Part shown: positions 35,384 to 44,313 of the stretch, in pieces
Position numbering within the stretch: the stretch's first letter is position 1
Layout of the letters: every line of letters begins with the position of its first letter
Position numbers and translations under genes: made by a program
The notes under the pieces: generated by a model
Told to the model about the DNA's origin: nothing
The model's database searches: none
What the model saw: only the letters and a program-made list of their open reading frames with translations
Origin: Marinimicrobium sp050113635
GTDB lineage: Bacteria > Pseudomonadota > Gammaproteobacteria > Pseudomonadales > Cellvibrionaceae
DNA: 64,000 bases
NCBI RefSeq assembly: GCF_050113635.1
Contig: NZ_JBNJLT010000002.1
Coordinates: forward strand, 411,076-475,075
Direction: 5' to 3'

Positions 35384-36784
35384 TCAACCAGCGCCCCCCT
35401 TTCGGGACCGCCCGCGCAGCATTGACACCACGGTGGCCGCCGTCAAAAAGGCCAGGGCCAGCATCATGGCCTGGCCAAAGGTGTGCAACAGCGGCTTCGA
35501 CAATGTCTCGTTCAACGGCTGGTTGCCAAGGTTCCAGTAAACGAACAAGTTGACCAGGCTCATGCCAATCAGGTTGCCGACCACACGGGCCAGATTCAAC
35601 GTCGCGGCGGCCACCCCCACTTCGGCGCTGTGCGCCGATTGCATCACTACATGATTGTTGGGGCTGGAAAAGCTGCCAAACCCCAGCCCAACGAGAAACA
35701 GCGCCAGCACAATAAACAGCGGCGCGGTATCCGCACCAAGCTGACTCATTAGAGCATAGCCACACAACGTACAAACGCAACCCACCGTGGCCAGCCAGCG
35801 GGCCGGCAGATAATCAGCCAGTCGCCCTGCCAATGGAGCCACACACGCCATGGTCAACGCCTGCACCAACAGAATATGACCGGCCTCGGCCGCGCTGTAG
35901 CCTCGCACGTACTGCAAATACAGGCTCAACAGAAAACCCAGCGGATAGCTGCTGGCGTACATGAACAAGGCGGTTAACAATGAAAAGGAAAACAGCCGCG
36001 ACTCGCGAAACATCTGCACCCGGATCAACGGTTGCTCCCGGCGGGCCTGACGGCGAATAAACTGCACCAGCAGCACAAACGACAGAGCCAGCACCAGACT
36101 CTGCCACCAGCCTGGCAGGCCGGTAAGCCCCACCACCAGAAGCACCGCCCAGAGCCCGAAGGTCAGCGCCCCCACCCAGTCGAACCGGGTTTGTTGATCG
36201 CCGAGCCATTCACCGGGAATACGCCAGGTGATCAGCGTCAAGACCACCGCCACCAAGGGCAGCGGCATGAGAAACACAAAGCGCCAGCCCAGCGCCTCGG
36301 TCACCCAGCCGCCCAGCGCCGGGGCGAGCGTGAGCCCCAGATACACACAGGCGGCATTCAAACCGAGCGGCAGCCCCCGGCGCTCGGGCGGAAAGACAGA
36401 AATCAACAGGGCCATACTGGTGGCAAACATCATCGCCGCGCCCATGCCCTGGAAAAAGCGCAGCACCAGAATGACTTCGATGGACGGGGAGAAAAACGCC
36501 AGGCTGCTGGCCAGTGCATTCAGGGCGATACCCCAGCGAAACACCCGTTTGCGACCGAGATTGTCCGCCAGCTTGCCCGCCGGCAACATGAAAATAATAT
36601 TGCTGACCAGCACCACGGTCGGCACCCAGCTCACCAGCACCGCACTCGCGTGCAACTCACGCGCCATGGTCGGCAGCGCCACGTTCACCGAGGCCATTCC
36701 CAGCGGCGCAATAAACGCGCCCAGGCACACAGCGATCAACACCAGCCAGGGCGACACCGGCTGGCGGGCAAGCGGTTGACTCAC
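35384..36784 (-). CDS. MFS transporter, DHA2-type drug/metabolite exporter
   Basis: 466 aa with about 14 hydrophobic segments. The N-terminal helix motif ASVNVALPTMARELHASAVL and the loop GKLADNLGRKRVF (motif A), RFFQGMGAAMMFATSMALL (motif B) and LAPALGGWVTEALGWRFVFL (motif C of antiporters) place it in the EmrB/DHA2 group of proton-coupled exporters. It lies 13 bases after folK on the same strand and may be cotranscribed. The substrate is not predictable. Confidence 0.9.
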   Translation of the reverse strand: MSQPLARQPVSPWLVLIAVCLGAFIAPLGMASVNVALPTMARELHASAVLVSWVPTVVLVSNIIFMLPAGKLADNLGRKRVFRWGIALNALASSLAFFSPSIEVILVLRFFQGMGAAMMFATSMALLISVFPPERRGLPLGLNAACVYLGLTLAPALGGWVTEALGWRFVFLMPLPLVAVVLTLITWRIPGEWLGDQQTRFDWVGALTFGLWAVLLVVGLTGLPGWWQSLVLALSFVLLVQFIRRQARREQPLIRVQMFRESRLFSFSLLTALFMYASSYPLGFLLSLYLQYVRGYSAAEAGHILLVQALTMACVAPLAGRLADYLPARWLATVGCVCTLCGYALMSQLGADTAPLFIVLALFLVGLGFGSFSSPNNHVVMQSAHSAEVGVAAATLNLARVVGNLIGMSLVNLFVYWNLGNQPLNETLSKPLLHTFGQAMMLALAFLTAATVVSMLRGRSRKGGAG

Positions 36785-36797
36785 AAACTTCTCCTGA

Positions 36798-37316
36798 TCA
36801 GGTAGCCGCCCGGGACAGTGTTGTGCCCCGCCAGGTGAACGTCACCGGCCACAGATTCTGGCGCTGCTTATCGTAAGCCGCCCACAATTCGCGGTAGGTC
36901 TGACCGAGTTCCGGGTGGCGGAGGGTCGGCGCAATCTCGGCCATCGGCCAGAGCACAAACGCGTTCTCTGTCAGCTCTCCCCGAGGCAGATGGACCCCGG
37001 CTTCCTCACCGACGAAATCCCCATAAGTCAGGATGTCGATATCGAGCGTGCGGGGGCAAAATTTCGGGCCGTTGCGGCGTCGACCGTTGTCGTCTTCAAT
37101 TTGCTTGAGCCCCTCCCACAGCTGAGCCAGCGGCAAGTCAGTCGTCACTCCTACCACAAGATTCAGAAAGTGGCTGCCGTTGAAGCCCACCGCTTCGCTT
37201 TCAAACACGGAGGAAATGGTCAGCGCACCAAATTGTGCCGACAGCGCATCCAGTGCCGCCGTAATATGGCGGTATCGGTCAATATTACTGCCCAGACTGA
37301 GGTATACCTCGGTCAT
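36798..37316 (-). CDS. folK: 2-amino-4-hydroxy-6-hydroxymethyldihydropteridine pyrophosphokinase
   Basis: 172 aa. It transfers pyrophosphate from ATP to 6-hydroxymethyl-dihydropterin in folate synthesis. YLSLGSNIDRYRHI at the N-terminus, FLNLVVGVTTDLP and the RTLDIDILTYGD motif with metal-binding Asp pair are typical. Its ATG overlaps the folB stop by four bases. FCPRTLDIDIL replaces the usual W/G-P-R version, a minor change. Confidence 0.93.
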   Translation of the reverse strand: MTEVYLSLGSNIDRYRHITAALDALSAQFGALTISSVFESEAVGFNGSHFLNLVVGVTTDLPLAQLWEGLKQIEDDNGRRRNGPKFCPRTLDIDILTYGDFVGEEAGVHLPRGELTENAFVLWPMAEIAPTLRHPELGQTYRELWAAYDKQRQNLWPVTFTWRGTTLSRAAT

Positions 37317-37672
37317 GCCGGTTTCTCTCCCCGCTCAATAATCAGTCCGACATCCCGCGCCCCCCGCAGGGCACCCGGTTTGCTCAAACGCAGGCGCACC
37401 CAGGGCACATGGAATTCGCGGCGCACGATGTCGGCCACCTCTTCCGCCAGCGCCTCCACCAGTTGCGCATTGCGGTTTTCCAAATAGGCGATCAGGCGCT
37501 TGGAAACCGCCTTGTAATTCAGCGCGTGCTGAATATCGTCCGTCTCCGCCGCTTTGCGAATGTCGGAGGCCATTTCCAGGTCGAGGCTGATGGTCTGGCG
37601 AACTTCCCGTTCCCAGTCGTAAATGCCGATAATGGTGTCGACCTGCAAATCTCTAATGTACACAATATCCAT
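37313..37672 (-). CDS. folB: Dihydroneopterin aldolase
   Basis: 119 aa, the standard size. It cleaves 7,8-dihydroneopterin to 6-hydroxymethyl-dihydropterin and glycolaldehyde, the step before FolK. MDIVYIRDLQVDTIIGIYDW, LNYKAVSKRLIAYLEN, LVEALAEEVADIV and RLRLSKPGALRGARDVG are family motifs. GAGGAA lies upstream of ATG 37670-37672; the longer frame to 37819 would overlap tsaD. Gap to tsaD is only 16 bases, so tsaD-folB-folK-MFS may be one unit. plsY, common between tsaD and folB elsewhere, is absent. Confidence 0.94.
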   Translation of the reverse strand: MDIVYIRDLQVDTIIGIYDWEREVRQTISLDLEMASDIRKAAETDDIQHALNYKAVSKRLIAYLENRNAQLVEALAEEVADIVRREFHVPWVRLRLSKPGALRGARDVGLIIERGEKPA

Positions 37673-37688
37673 TCGGATTCCTCTTGCG

Positions 37689-38747
37689 TTACGGTCGCCC
37701 GGATGCGGCGCCGTCAGTGCCCACCGGTGGCAGGCTATCCAATGACCAGCGGGCGCGCACGGTGACCGCCAGGGGCTCGCTTTGTCCGGCGAGCAGCCTT
37801 CGACACCCTGCGTAGGCAATCATGGCGCCGTTATCAGTGCAGAATTCATGGCGGGCATAAAACACGGAGGCGCCGATTTTCTCCAGGGAGTGCTCCAGCT
37901 CTTCCCGCAGCCGGGTATTGGCGGACACGCCCCCGGCAATGACCAGCGTTTTCAAGCCCGTCTGTTCCAGCGCCCGGCGACACTTGATCGTCAGGGTGCT
38001 GACTACCGCCTCCTGAAACGCGTGGGCAATATCCGCACAGGTTTGCTCATCCGGCAGACCATCGGCGCCCGCGTGATCGGCCACGGTATTCAGGGTGTAG
38101 GTCTTCAATCCGCTGAAACTGAAGTCCAATCCCGGACGATCCACCATCGGCCGCGGAAACGTGAAGCGCCCCGGCGAGCCCCGCTCAGCAAGCTTGGCCA
38201 CCTGGGGGCCACCGGGGTAGTCCAGATCCAGCATTTTAGCGGCCTTGTCAAACGCCTCGCCCGCCGCATCATCCAGCGACTCGCCGAGCAGCGTGTATTC
38301 CCCCAGGCCGTTCACTTGCACCAGTTGCGTGTGCCCACCGGAGACCAGCAGCGCGACAAACGGGAAAGCGGGCGGACGGTCCTCCAGCATCGGGGCCAAT
38401 AGGTGCCCTTCCATATGATGGATGCCCAGAGCCGGCACGCCCCAGCCGTAGGCCAGTGCCCGGCCCACCGAGGCTCCCACCATCAAAGCCCCAACCAGAC
38501 CCGGCCCGGAAGTGTAGGCAATAGCGTCGATTTGATCTTTTGTGGTTTGAGCGTCCGCCATGACCTGCCGGATCAGGGGTAACAGCTTGCGCAAATGATC
38601 GCGCGAGGCCAGCTCGGGCACCACACCGCCATACTCAGCGTGTACATCAATCTGGCTGAACAGCGCGTGGCTCAACAGCCCCTGCTCGCTGTCGTACACC
38701 GCCAGACCGGTTTCATCGCAAGAGGTTTCTATACCCAGAACACGCAT
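37689..38747 (-). CDS. tsaD: tRNA N6-adenosine threonylcarbamoyltransferase
   Basis: 352 aa. Catalytic subunit of the TsaBDE complex that makes t6A37 on ANN-decoding tRNAs. MRVLGIETSCDETGLAVYD opens the ASKHA fold; HHMEGHL carries the metal-binding histidines; LLVSGGHTQLV, GEAFDKAAKMLDLDYPGGP, DFSFSGLKT and AGGVSANTRLRE follow. ATG 38745-38747 is the conserved start; a five-codon extension is less likely. Divergent from rpsU, the classical arrangement. Confidence 0.97.
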   Translation of the reverse strand: MRVLGIETSCDETGLAVYDSEQGLLSHALFSQIDVHAEYGGVVPELASRDHLRKLLPLIRQVMADAQTTKDQIDAIAYTSGPGLVGALMVGASVGRALAYGWGVPALGIHHMEGHLLAPMLEDRPPAFPFVALLVSGGHTQLVQVNGLGEYTLLGESLDDAAGEAFDKAAKMLDLDYPGGPQVAKLAERGSPGRFTFPRPMVDRPGLDFSFSGLKTYTLNTVADHAGADGLPDEQTCADIAHAFQEAVVSTLTIKCRRALEQTGLKTLVIAGGVSANTRLREELEHSLEKIGASVFYARHEFCTDNGAMIAYAGCRRLLAGQSEPLAVTVRARWSLDSLPPVGTDGAASGRP

Positions 38748-38949
38748 AAAGGGTCTCTGCACAAGGCGCTTCGGAACAAGTTTGGGGCGATGTGCGACAC
38801 CGCCCGGAAAAGAGCGCGTATGATATAGGTCCAGACGAACAAGAACCAGTTGCAGAGGCGCCCGGAAGCCGTTAGAATCCCCGCCCCTCGGATCCCGACA
38901 GCCAAATCCAGTCGCTGCCGGGGCGAACTAATTGAGCAAAGGTAACAGC

Positions 38950-39165
38950 ATGCCTTCAGTAAAGATCAAAGACAACGAGCCGTTTGACGTCGCCCTGCGT
39001 CGTTTCAAGCGCTCCTGTGAGAAAGCCGGCATCCTGGCCGAAGTGCGCAGCCGCGAGGCCTACGAGAAGCCGACCTCCGTACGCAAGCGTAAAGCCGCAG
39101 CAGCCGTTAAGCGGCACGCCAAGAAAGTTCAGCGCGAAAACCGTAAGTTCCAGCGCCTGTATTAA
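38950..39165 (+). CDS. rpsU: 30S ribosomal protein S21
   Basis: 71 aa, the exact usual length. MPSVKIKDNEPFDVALRRFK, YEKPTSVRKRKAAAAVKRH and the basic C-terminus are diagnostic. AAGG eight bases upstream of ATG 38950 sets the start. First gene of the rpsU-yqeY-dnaG-rpoD macromolecular synthesis operon; its 202-base divergent intergenic region with tsaD should hold the promoters, but I saw only an isolated TATGAT near 38819. Confidence 0.98.
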   Translation: MPSVKIKDNEPFDVALRRFKRSCEKAGILAEVRSREAYEKPTSVRKRKAAAAVKRHAKKVQRENRKFQRLY

Positions 39166-39240
39166 GGCTGGACATCCGGCGCCTATTCCGGCCCGGTCGC
39201 GCTCGAACAGCGAGCACCTACAACATACAGGAAGACGGTG

Positions 39241-39693
39241 ATGCCAGCCTCAGAGCTTAAAACGCGCATCAACGACGCCTTGAAAACCGCCATGCGGGCC
39301 AAAGAAAAGGACCGCGTGGCGGTTTTGCGTCTGGTGACGGCAGAATGCAAACGCATCGAAGTGGACGAGCGCATCGAGCTGGATGACGCTCGCGTACTGG
39401 CCGTGCTCGACAAGATGGTCAAGCAGCGGCGCGACTCCGAAACGCAGTATCGCGACGCCGACCGGCCGGATCTGGCCGATCAGGAACGCTTCGAAATCGA
39501 GGTCATCCAGACCTTTTTGCCCCGCCCGTTGACCGACGAAGAGCTGGACGAACGGGTCGCTGACGCGATTCGCCAGACTGGCGCGGAGAGCATGAAAGAC
39601 ATGGGTAAGGTCATGGGGGTTTTGAAGCCCCAGGTACAGGGCCGCGCCGACATGGCGGATGTGAGCAAGCGACTGAAAGCGCGGTTGGGGTAA
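39241..39693 (+). CDS. yqeY: GatB/YqeY domain-containing protein
   Basis: 150 aa. SELKTRINDALKTAMRAKEK, RVAVLRLVTAECKRIEVDER, FEIEVIQTFLPRPLTDEEL and MGKVMGVLKPQVQGRADM define the YqeY family, which resembles the tRNA-binding tail of amidotransferase subunit GatB. The role is not settled. AGGA upstream supports ATG 39241 (a GTG directly before it is also possible). Conserved position between rpsU and dnaG. Confidence 0.93.
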   Translation: MPASELKTRINDALKTAMRAKEKDRVAVLRLVTAECKRIEVDERIELDDARVLAVLDKMVKQRRDSETQYRDADRPDLADQERFEIEVIQTFLPRPLTDEELDERVADAIRQTGAESMKDMGKVMGVLKPQVQGRADMADVSKRLKARLG

Positions 39694-39792
39694 ACCTCTC
39701 CGGCGGTTCGGCCTGGCCCTCACCGCCCACCCGCCGCTCCCCACCTCCAAAACCCGCTTCCACACCCACTTTCCCGCTACAATAAAGGCATT

Positions 39793-41787
39793 ATGGCCGG
39801 ACTCATTCCACAAAGCTTTATCGACGAACTGCTCGACCGGGTCGACCTGGTCGAGATTGTGGATCACCGTGTCAAACTCAGGAAAAGCGGCAAAAACTAC
39901 AGCGCCTGCTGCCCATTTCACGACGAAAAAACACCGTCGTTTACCGTCAGCCCGGACAAGCAGTTCTACTATTGTTTCGGCTGCGGCGCCAGCGGCAACG
40001 CCGTAGGCTTTCTCATGGACTACGAACGGCTCGGTTTTCCCGAGGCCGTTGAGCAACTGGCTCACCACTGCGGGCTGGACGTCCCCCGGGAAGAGCAGAC
40101 CCAGGCCCAAAGAGAGCGTGCCGAAGCACGCAAAAGCATTTACAGCCTGCTGGAGCAGGCCGACCGATTCTATCGACTGCAACTGCGCCAACACCCGGAA
40201 CGCATGGAAGCCGTAAATTACCTCAAAAGACGGGGTTTGGACGGACACATCGCGCGAGACTACGGCATCGGCTTCGCCCCTCCGGGCTGGGACAACCTGC
40301 TGAAGTCCCTTGGCACCGGTGAAGAGGAGCGCCACCTGCTGATCGAGGGCGGCATGCTGATCGACCAGCCTGAGCAGAAAAAACGGTACGACCGTTTTCG
40401 CCACCGCATCATGTTCCCGATCCGGGACCTCAGAGGCCGGGTCATCGGCTTCGGCGGGCGCGTTCTGGGAGACGACAAGCCCAAGTACCTGAACTCCCCG
40501 GAAACCCCGGTGTTTCACAAAGGGCGGGAGCTGTACGGCCTGCATGAGGCGCGCAAAGCGCACCGTGAACTGCCGCGACTGCTTGTCGTGGAAGGTTACA
40601 TGGACGTGGTGGCCCTGGCCCAGTTCGGCATTCGCTACGGCGTGGCTACGCTGGGCACCGCCTGCGGCGAAGACCATCTGCGGCTGGCCTTCAAGCACAC
40701 TCGCGAAGTGGTGTTCTGCTTCGACGGCGACCAGGCGGGCCGCACCGCCGCCGAGCGCGCGCTCGCCGCAGCGCTGCCCGTCATGGAAGATGGCCGACAG
40801 GTGAAATTCCTGTTTTTGCCCGACGGGGAAGACCCGGACACCCTGGTTCGCCAGGCTGGACCGGAGAAATTCATCAACATGGTGAACATGGCAGTCCCAC
40901 TGGAGGACTACCTGTTCGACGCCCTGAGCCGGGACCTGAACCCCTCCACGCTGGAGGGCCGGGCCCTGCTCAGCAAACGCGCCGCTCCCTTGCTGGATCA
41001 ATTACCGCGCGGCGTTTTCCGGGAGTTAATGTTCGACCGGCTCGCCCAGCGCACCGGCCTGAACCGCAACACCCTGATGGAACTGGTGACCGAACCTCTG
41101 GTCTTTCAGCAGGAACAGGCCAACGCCCGACGGGAGCAGGCAACCACCGCGGCCCGATCGCACCCCCCTCAGGACCGGTACGACGAACCGCCGCCGGGGT
41201 TTATGGAAGCGCCGCCAGAGTATCTCGACGAACCGGATGGACCGCCGCCCTACCCGACCGACGGCCCAGATCGCGAAGGATCACCACAACGCGCCGCACC
41301 GAGCCGCTACCGGATGCCGCCGGCCCGCAAAGCCATCGGGCTGCTGCTGGCCAACCCCGCCCTGGCCGCCGAAGAGGCCCCGGAAGCCTGGCTGGCAATG
41401 GACGAACCAGCATTGGCGACACTGGGTCAATTACTTAAGTTATTGCGCGAGCGGCCGCACTATGGGATGGCCAACATTATTGGCTATTGGCGCGCCGAGC
41501 ACGGCCCGGCCGACGCCGAGCAGCTGGCCGCCATTGCCGGGCAGGACCTGTTGGTGGCCGCAGGCGCACTGGGCGCCGAACGGGCGGTCAAACCCGCCCG
41601 GGCCGACTACGACACCCGTGCGGCTTTCGACGACTGTCTGGCGGGTATCCGACGCCAGCTGGCCGAACGCCAGAAGTCAGCCGCCCTCGACAATATTCGG
41701 CAAAAAAGCGCCGATTTTGCCGGAATGAGCCGCGAAGAGCGCGAGACCTTGCTCAAAGCGGCTCTGGCACACAAAACCCCGCGTTAA
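39793..41787 (+). CDS. dnaG: DNA primase
   Basis: 664 aa, slightly longer than usual (~580-650). The N-terminal zinc-binding domain has C40, H43, C61 and C64 (CCPFHDEKTPSF, CFGCGASGN). The catalytic TOPRIM core shows VVEGYMDVVAL and FCFDGDQAG. A long Pro/Asp/Glu-rich linker (about residues 435-510, with PPPGFMEAPPEYLDEP) leads to the C-terminal helicase-binding domain (about 515-664). It makes RNA primers at the replication fork with DnaB. The linker length is the main deviation. Confidence 0.97.
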   Translation: MAGLIPQSFIDELLDRVDLVEIVDHRVKLRKSGKNYSACCPFHDEKTPSFTVSPDKQFYYCFGCGASGNAVGFLMDYERLGFPEAVEQLAHHCGLDVPREEQTQAQRERAEARKSIYSLLEQADRFYRLQLRQHPERMEAVNYLKRRGLDGHIARDYGIGFAPPGWDNLLKSLGTGEEERHLLIEGGMLIDQPEQKKRYDRFRHRIMFPIRDLRGRVIGFGGRVLGDDKPKYLNSPETPVFHKGRELYGLHEARKAHRELPRLLVVEGYMDVVALAQFGIRYGVATLGTACGEDHLRLAFKHTREVVFCFDGDQAGRTAAERALAAALPVMEDGRQVKFLFLPDGEDPDTLVRQAGPEKFINMVNMAVPLEDYLFDALSRDLNPSTLEGRALLSKRAAPLLDQLPRGVFRELMFDRLAQRTGLNRNTLMELVTEPLVFQQEQANARREQATTAARSHPPQDRYDEPPPGFMEAPPEYLDEPDGPPPYPTDGPDREGSPQRAAPSRYRMPPARKAIGLLLANPALAAEEAPEAWLAMDEPALATLGQLLKLLRERPHYGMANIIGYWRAEHGPADAEQLAAIAGQDLLVAAGALGAERAVKPARADYDTRAAFDDCLAGIRRQLAERQKSAALDNIRQKSADFAGMSREERETLLKAALAHKTPR

Positions 41788-41810
41788 AGCGGCTTACGGC
41801 ATTGATTTTC

Positions 41811-41840
41811 TAGAATCAAGCCCAACATATGCGCTATAAT
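41811..41840 (+). promoter_or_regulatory. Probable internal promoter of rpoD
   Basis: A perfect TATAAT (41835-41840) preceded by TGCGC lies 45 bases before the rpoD start. No good -35 is present at 16-18 bases. An inverted repeat TTGATT/AATCAA (41802-41819) sits just upstream and could bind a regulator. Confidence 0.5.
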
Positions 41841-41884
41841 CCCGCGCTTTTCTATTTCCACCTCAGGATCTTACAGGGTTCCGA

Positions 41885-43750
41885 ATGGCAGACAACGCTC
41901 AACAGCAGCAACAATCTCGCATTAAAGAGCTGATCGCCCGCGGCAAAGAGCAGGGCTTTCTCACTTATGCCGAGGTGAACGACCACCTTCCAGAGGATAT
42001 CTCCGATCCGGATCAGGTGGAAGACATCATCCAGATGATCAATGACATGGGCATCCGTGTCTATGAGATCGCCCCGGATGCCGATACCCTGCTGATGACC
42101 GACGGCGACGCCTCCGCTGACGAAATCGCGGCGGCGGAAGCAGCGGCTGCACTCGCGGCCGTCGAAACCGAGGCCGGCCGCACCACGGACCCGGTCCGCA
42201 TGTACATGCGTGAAATGGGCACCGTAGAGCTGCTGACCCGGGAAGGCGAAATCGCCATTGCCAAACGCATTGAAGAGGGTGTGCGAGAGCTGATGTACGC
42301 CCTCTCCTACTGGCCCGGCTCCGCCCAGCACGTGATCGACGAGTTCAAGCTGGTAGAAGCCGAGGAACGCCGCCTGCCCGACGTCGTGATCGGCTGGCTC
42401 GACCCGTCCGATGACATCCCGACCGCCGGTGCGAACAATGCCGCGTCCAATAACAACGCGGCGGCGGCCAGCAGCAACAAAAAAGACGACAACGACGATG
42501 ACGACAACGATCAGTCTGATGAGGAAGAAAGCACCTCAGGCGTCGATCCCGAAGAGGCTCGTGCCCGTGTCGAAGCACTGGAAAAACAGCTGAACAAAGC
42601 CACCAAAGCCGTTACCAAGCACGGTCGCGACAGCGCACAGGCCCAGAAAGAACTGGCAGCGGTCGGCGAACTGTTCAAGTTCTTCAAGCTGCCACCGCGC
42701 CAGTTCGACCCCATTTACAGCCAGGCTCGTCAGGTACTGGACCGTGTGCGTCGTGAAGAGCGTGCGATCATGAGGTTATGTGTGCGCGAAGCTCGCATGC
42801 CTCGCAAAACCTTCATGAAAGAGTTTCCGAGCAACGAAACCAACGACGACTGGATTCCCGGCGTTATCAAGAAAAAGCGCGACTATTCCGAAGCGCTTAA
42901 AAACGTCGAAGGTGACGTCGCTCGCGCCCAGCGCAAGCTGGCTCAGCTTGAAGAGGAAAGCGGCCTGACCCTGGCGCAGATCAAAGAGATCAACCGCCGG
43001 ATGTCCATCGGCGAAGCCCGTGCGCGCCGTGCCAAGAAAGAAATGGTAGAGGCCAACCTGCGTCTGGTGATCTCCATCGCCAAGAAATACACCAACCGTG
43101 GCCTGCAATTCCTGGACCTGATTCAGGAAGGCAACATTGGCTTGATGAAAGCCGTGGACAAGTTTGAGTACCGTCGCGGTTACAAGTTCTCGACCTACGC
43201 CACCTGGTGGATTCGACAGGCCATCACCCGTTCTATCGCCGACCAGGCCCGTACCATCCGGATTCCGGTACACATGATTGAGACGATCAACAAGCTCAAC
43301 CGTGTGTCCCGGCAGATGCTTCAGGAGATGGGCCGCGAACCCACGCCGGAAGAGCTGGGTGAGCGTATGGAAATGCCGGAGGACAAGGTTCGCAAGGTGC
43401 TGAAGATCGCCAAGGAGCCGATCTCGATGGAGACGCCCATCGGTGATGATGAAGACTCGCACCTGGGTGACTTTATCGAGGACAACACGATTGTATCTCC
43501 GGTGGATTCAGCCACAACCGAGGGCTTAACGGAAGCTACCCGCGAAGTGCTGGCGGGGCTTACGGCCCGAGAAGCGAAGGTGTTGCGGATGCGGTTTGGC
43601 ATCGATATGAACACGGATCATACGCTGGAAGAGGTGGGTAAGCAGTTTGATGTGACGCGTGAGCGGATTCGTCAGATTGAGGCCAAGGCGTTGCGCAAGC
43701 TTCGTCATCCCTCGCGCTCCGACCATTTGCGTAGTTTCCTAGACGAATAA
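41885..43750 (+). CDS. rpoD: RNA polymerase primary sigma factor RpoD (sigma70)
   Basis: 621 aa. Region 1.1 (SRIKELIARGKEQGFLTYAE), region 1.2 (VRMYMREMGTVELLTREGE), the non-conserved region, region 2 (KKYTNRGLQFLDLIQEGNIG, YATWWIRQAITRSIADQART), region 3, and region 4.2 (TLEEVGKQFDVTRERIRQIE) are all present. At about residues 182-222 there is a low-complexity insert of Asn/Ala/Ser followed by a run of Asp/Lys/Glu (NNNAAAASSNKKDDNDDDDN), in the acidic part of the non-conserved region. Last gene of the macromolecular synthesis operon. Confidence 0.98.
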   Translation: MADNAQQQQQSRIKELIARGKEQGFLTYAEVNDHLPEDISDPDQVEDIIQMINDMGIRVYEIAPDADTLLMTDGDASADEIAAAEAAAALAAVETEAGRTTDPVRMYMREMGTVELLTREGEIAIAKRIEEGVRELMYALSYWPGSAQHVIDEFKLVEAEERRLPDVVIGWLDPSDDIPTAGANNAASNNNAAAASSNKKDDNDDDDNDQSDEEESTSGVDPEEARARVEALEKQLNKATKAVTKHGRDSAQAQKELAAVGELFKFFKLPPRQFDPIYSQARQVLDRVRREERAIMRLCVREARMPRKTFMKEFPSNETNDDWIPGVIKKKRDYSEALKNVEGDVARAQRKLAQLEEESGLTLAQIKEINRRMSIGEARARRAKKEMVEANLRLVISIAKKYTNRGLQFLDLIQEGNIGLMKAVDKFEYRRGYKFSTYATWWIRQAITRSIADQARTIRIPVHMIETINKLNRVSRQMLQEMGREPTPEELGERMEMPEDKVRKVLKIAKEPISMETPIGDDEDSHLGDFIEDNTIVSPVDSATTEGLTEATREVLAGLTAREAKVLRMRFGIDMNTDHTLEEVGKQFDVTRERIRQIEAKALRKLRHPSRSDHLRSFLDE

Positions 43751-43878
43751 CCCGCAGGTCTTTGTGAAGTCCCGCCCAGGGAGTGGGAGGGTTGTTCCGA
43801 AAACGCGATAAATACGGTCCTACGCGCTCCCTGCGCTTACGGACACTTCCCACATCCCTGTGGGGCGTCCACGCAGCT

Positions 43879-43908
43879 CCCTCTCTTCTTCCCTGAAGAG
43901 AGGGTTTC
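43879..43908 (+). terminator. Probable terminator of the rpsU-dnaG-rpoD operon
   Basis: CCCTCTCTTC (43879-43888) and GAAGAGAGGG (43895-43904) form a perfect 10-bp stem with a 6-base loop, followed by TTTC. It is about 130 bases after the rpoD stop. Confidence 0.6.
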
Positions 43909-44111
43909 GGAAAGGGAGATACCCTCCCCTGGCTCCGTGCCAACTCCAAGATCTGTTGCTACTTACCGATTCCGCTCCACCCGGCTGAGTACCGCCGTCA
44001 AACCTTTCCTTTATTTCCCTTCCGTTGGCATTTTGCGCAGTGCTGACATCAAAAAGCCTGACGATGTGTAGTAACATCCTGATCATGGGAAGAATCAGCC
44101 ACAGAGGCGCG

Positions 44112-44261
44112 ATTTAGGGGGCACTGCCCACAGACCGTGGAGCGGGGGACCCGCGATGCGAGCCTACACGGGCCGCTCCTTGGCATCCATGCCATCGCGG
44201 CATTAGTGATTCCCTTCACGTCACGTATTCACGGCGTGTCTGTGGGCAGTGCCCCCTAAAT
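44112..44261. repeat. 150-bp element with perfect 24-bp terminal inverted repeats
   Basis: The left arm (44112-44135, containing GGGGGCACTGCCCACAGAC) is the exact reverse complement of the right arm (44238-44261). Inside, CCGTG/CACGG extends the stem after a small bulge, and two further pairs (GGAGCGG 44139-44145 with CCGCTCC 44173-44179; CCGCGATG 44151-44158 with CATCGCGG 44193-44200) interleave, so alternative folds are possible. No open frame and no clear target duplication. It could be a MITE-like insertion, a REP-type element or a structured RNA. Confidence 0.75.
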
Positions 44262-44313
44262 TGGGCCGGACGTCACGCCCTTAAACAGTATTGACTCCAG
44301 TAAGGAAATCTCT

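Larger units (their letters stand above)
43751..44313. other. 563-base intergenic region after rpoD
   Basis: No convincing gene; the short open frames here lack starts with ribosome-binding sites and similarity. It holds a hairpin at 43841-43870 (CCCACA/TGTGGG, extended by GGAC/GTCC), a likely terminator at 43879-43904 and the 150-bp inverted-repeat element at 44112-44261. AAGGA before 44314 is the ribosome-binding site of the next gene. Confidence 0.7.

Noticed and set aside
39250..41001. 583-residue open frame on the minus strand opposite yqeY and dnaG
   Set aside because: It is a shadow of the strongly biased codons of dnaG and yqeY; no start signal and no recognisable domain.
43560..44086. 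Minus-strand open frames of 88 and 129 codons at the end of rpoD and beyond
   Set aside because: No ribosome-binding site, odd composition (Arg/Pro-rich), and overlap with hairpins that look like terminators.
44112..44261. Inverted-repeat element considered as another attC site
   Set aside because: It lacks RYYYAAC and GTTRRRY cores, its arms are perfect rather than bulged, and the flanking genes are not cassette-like.
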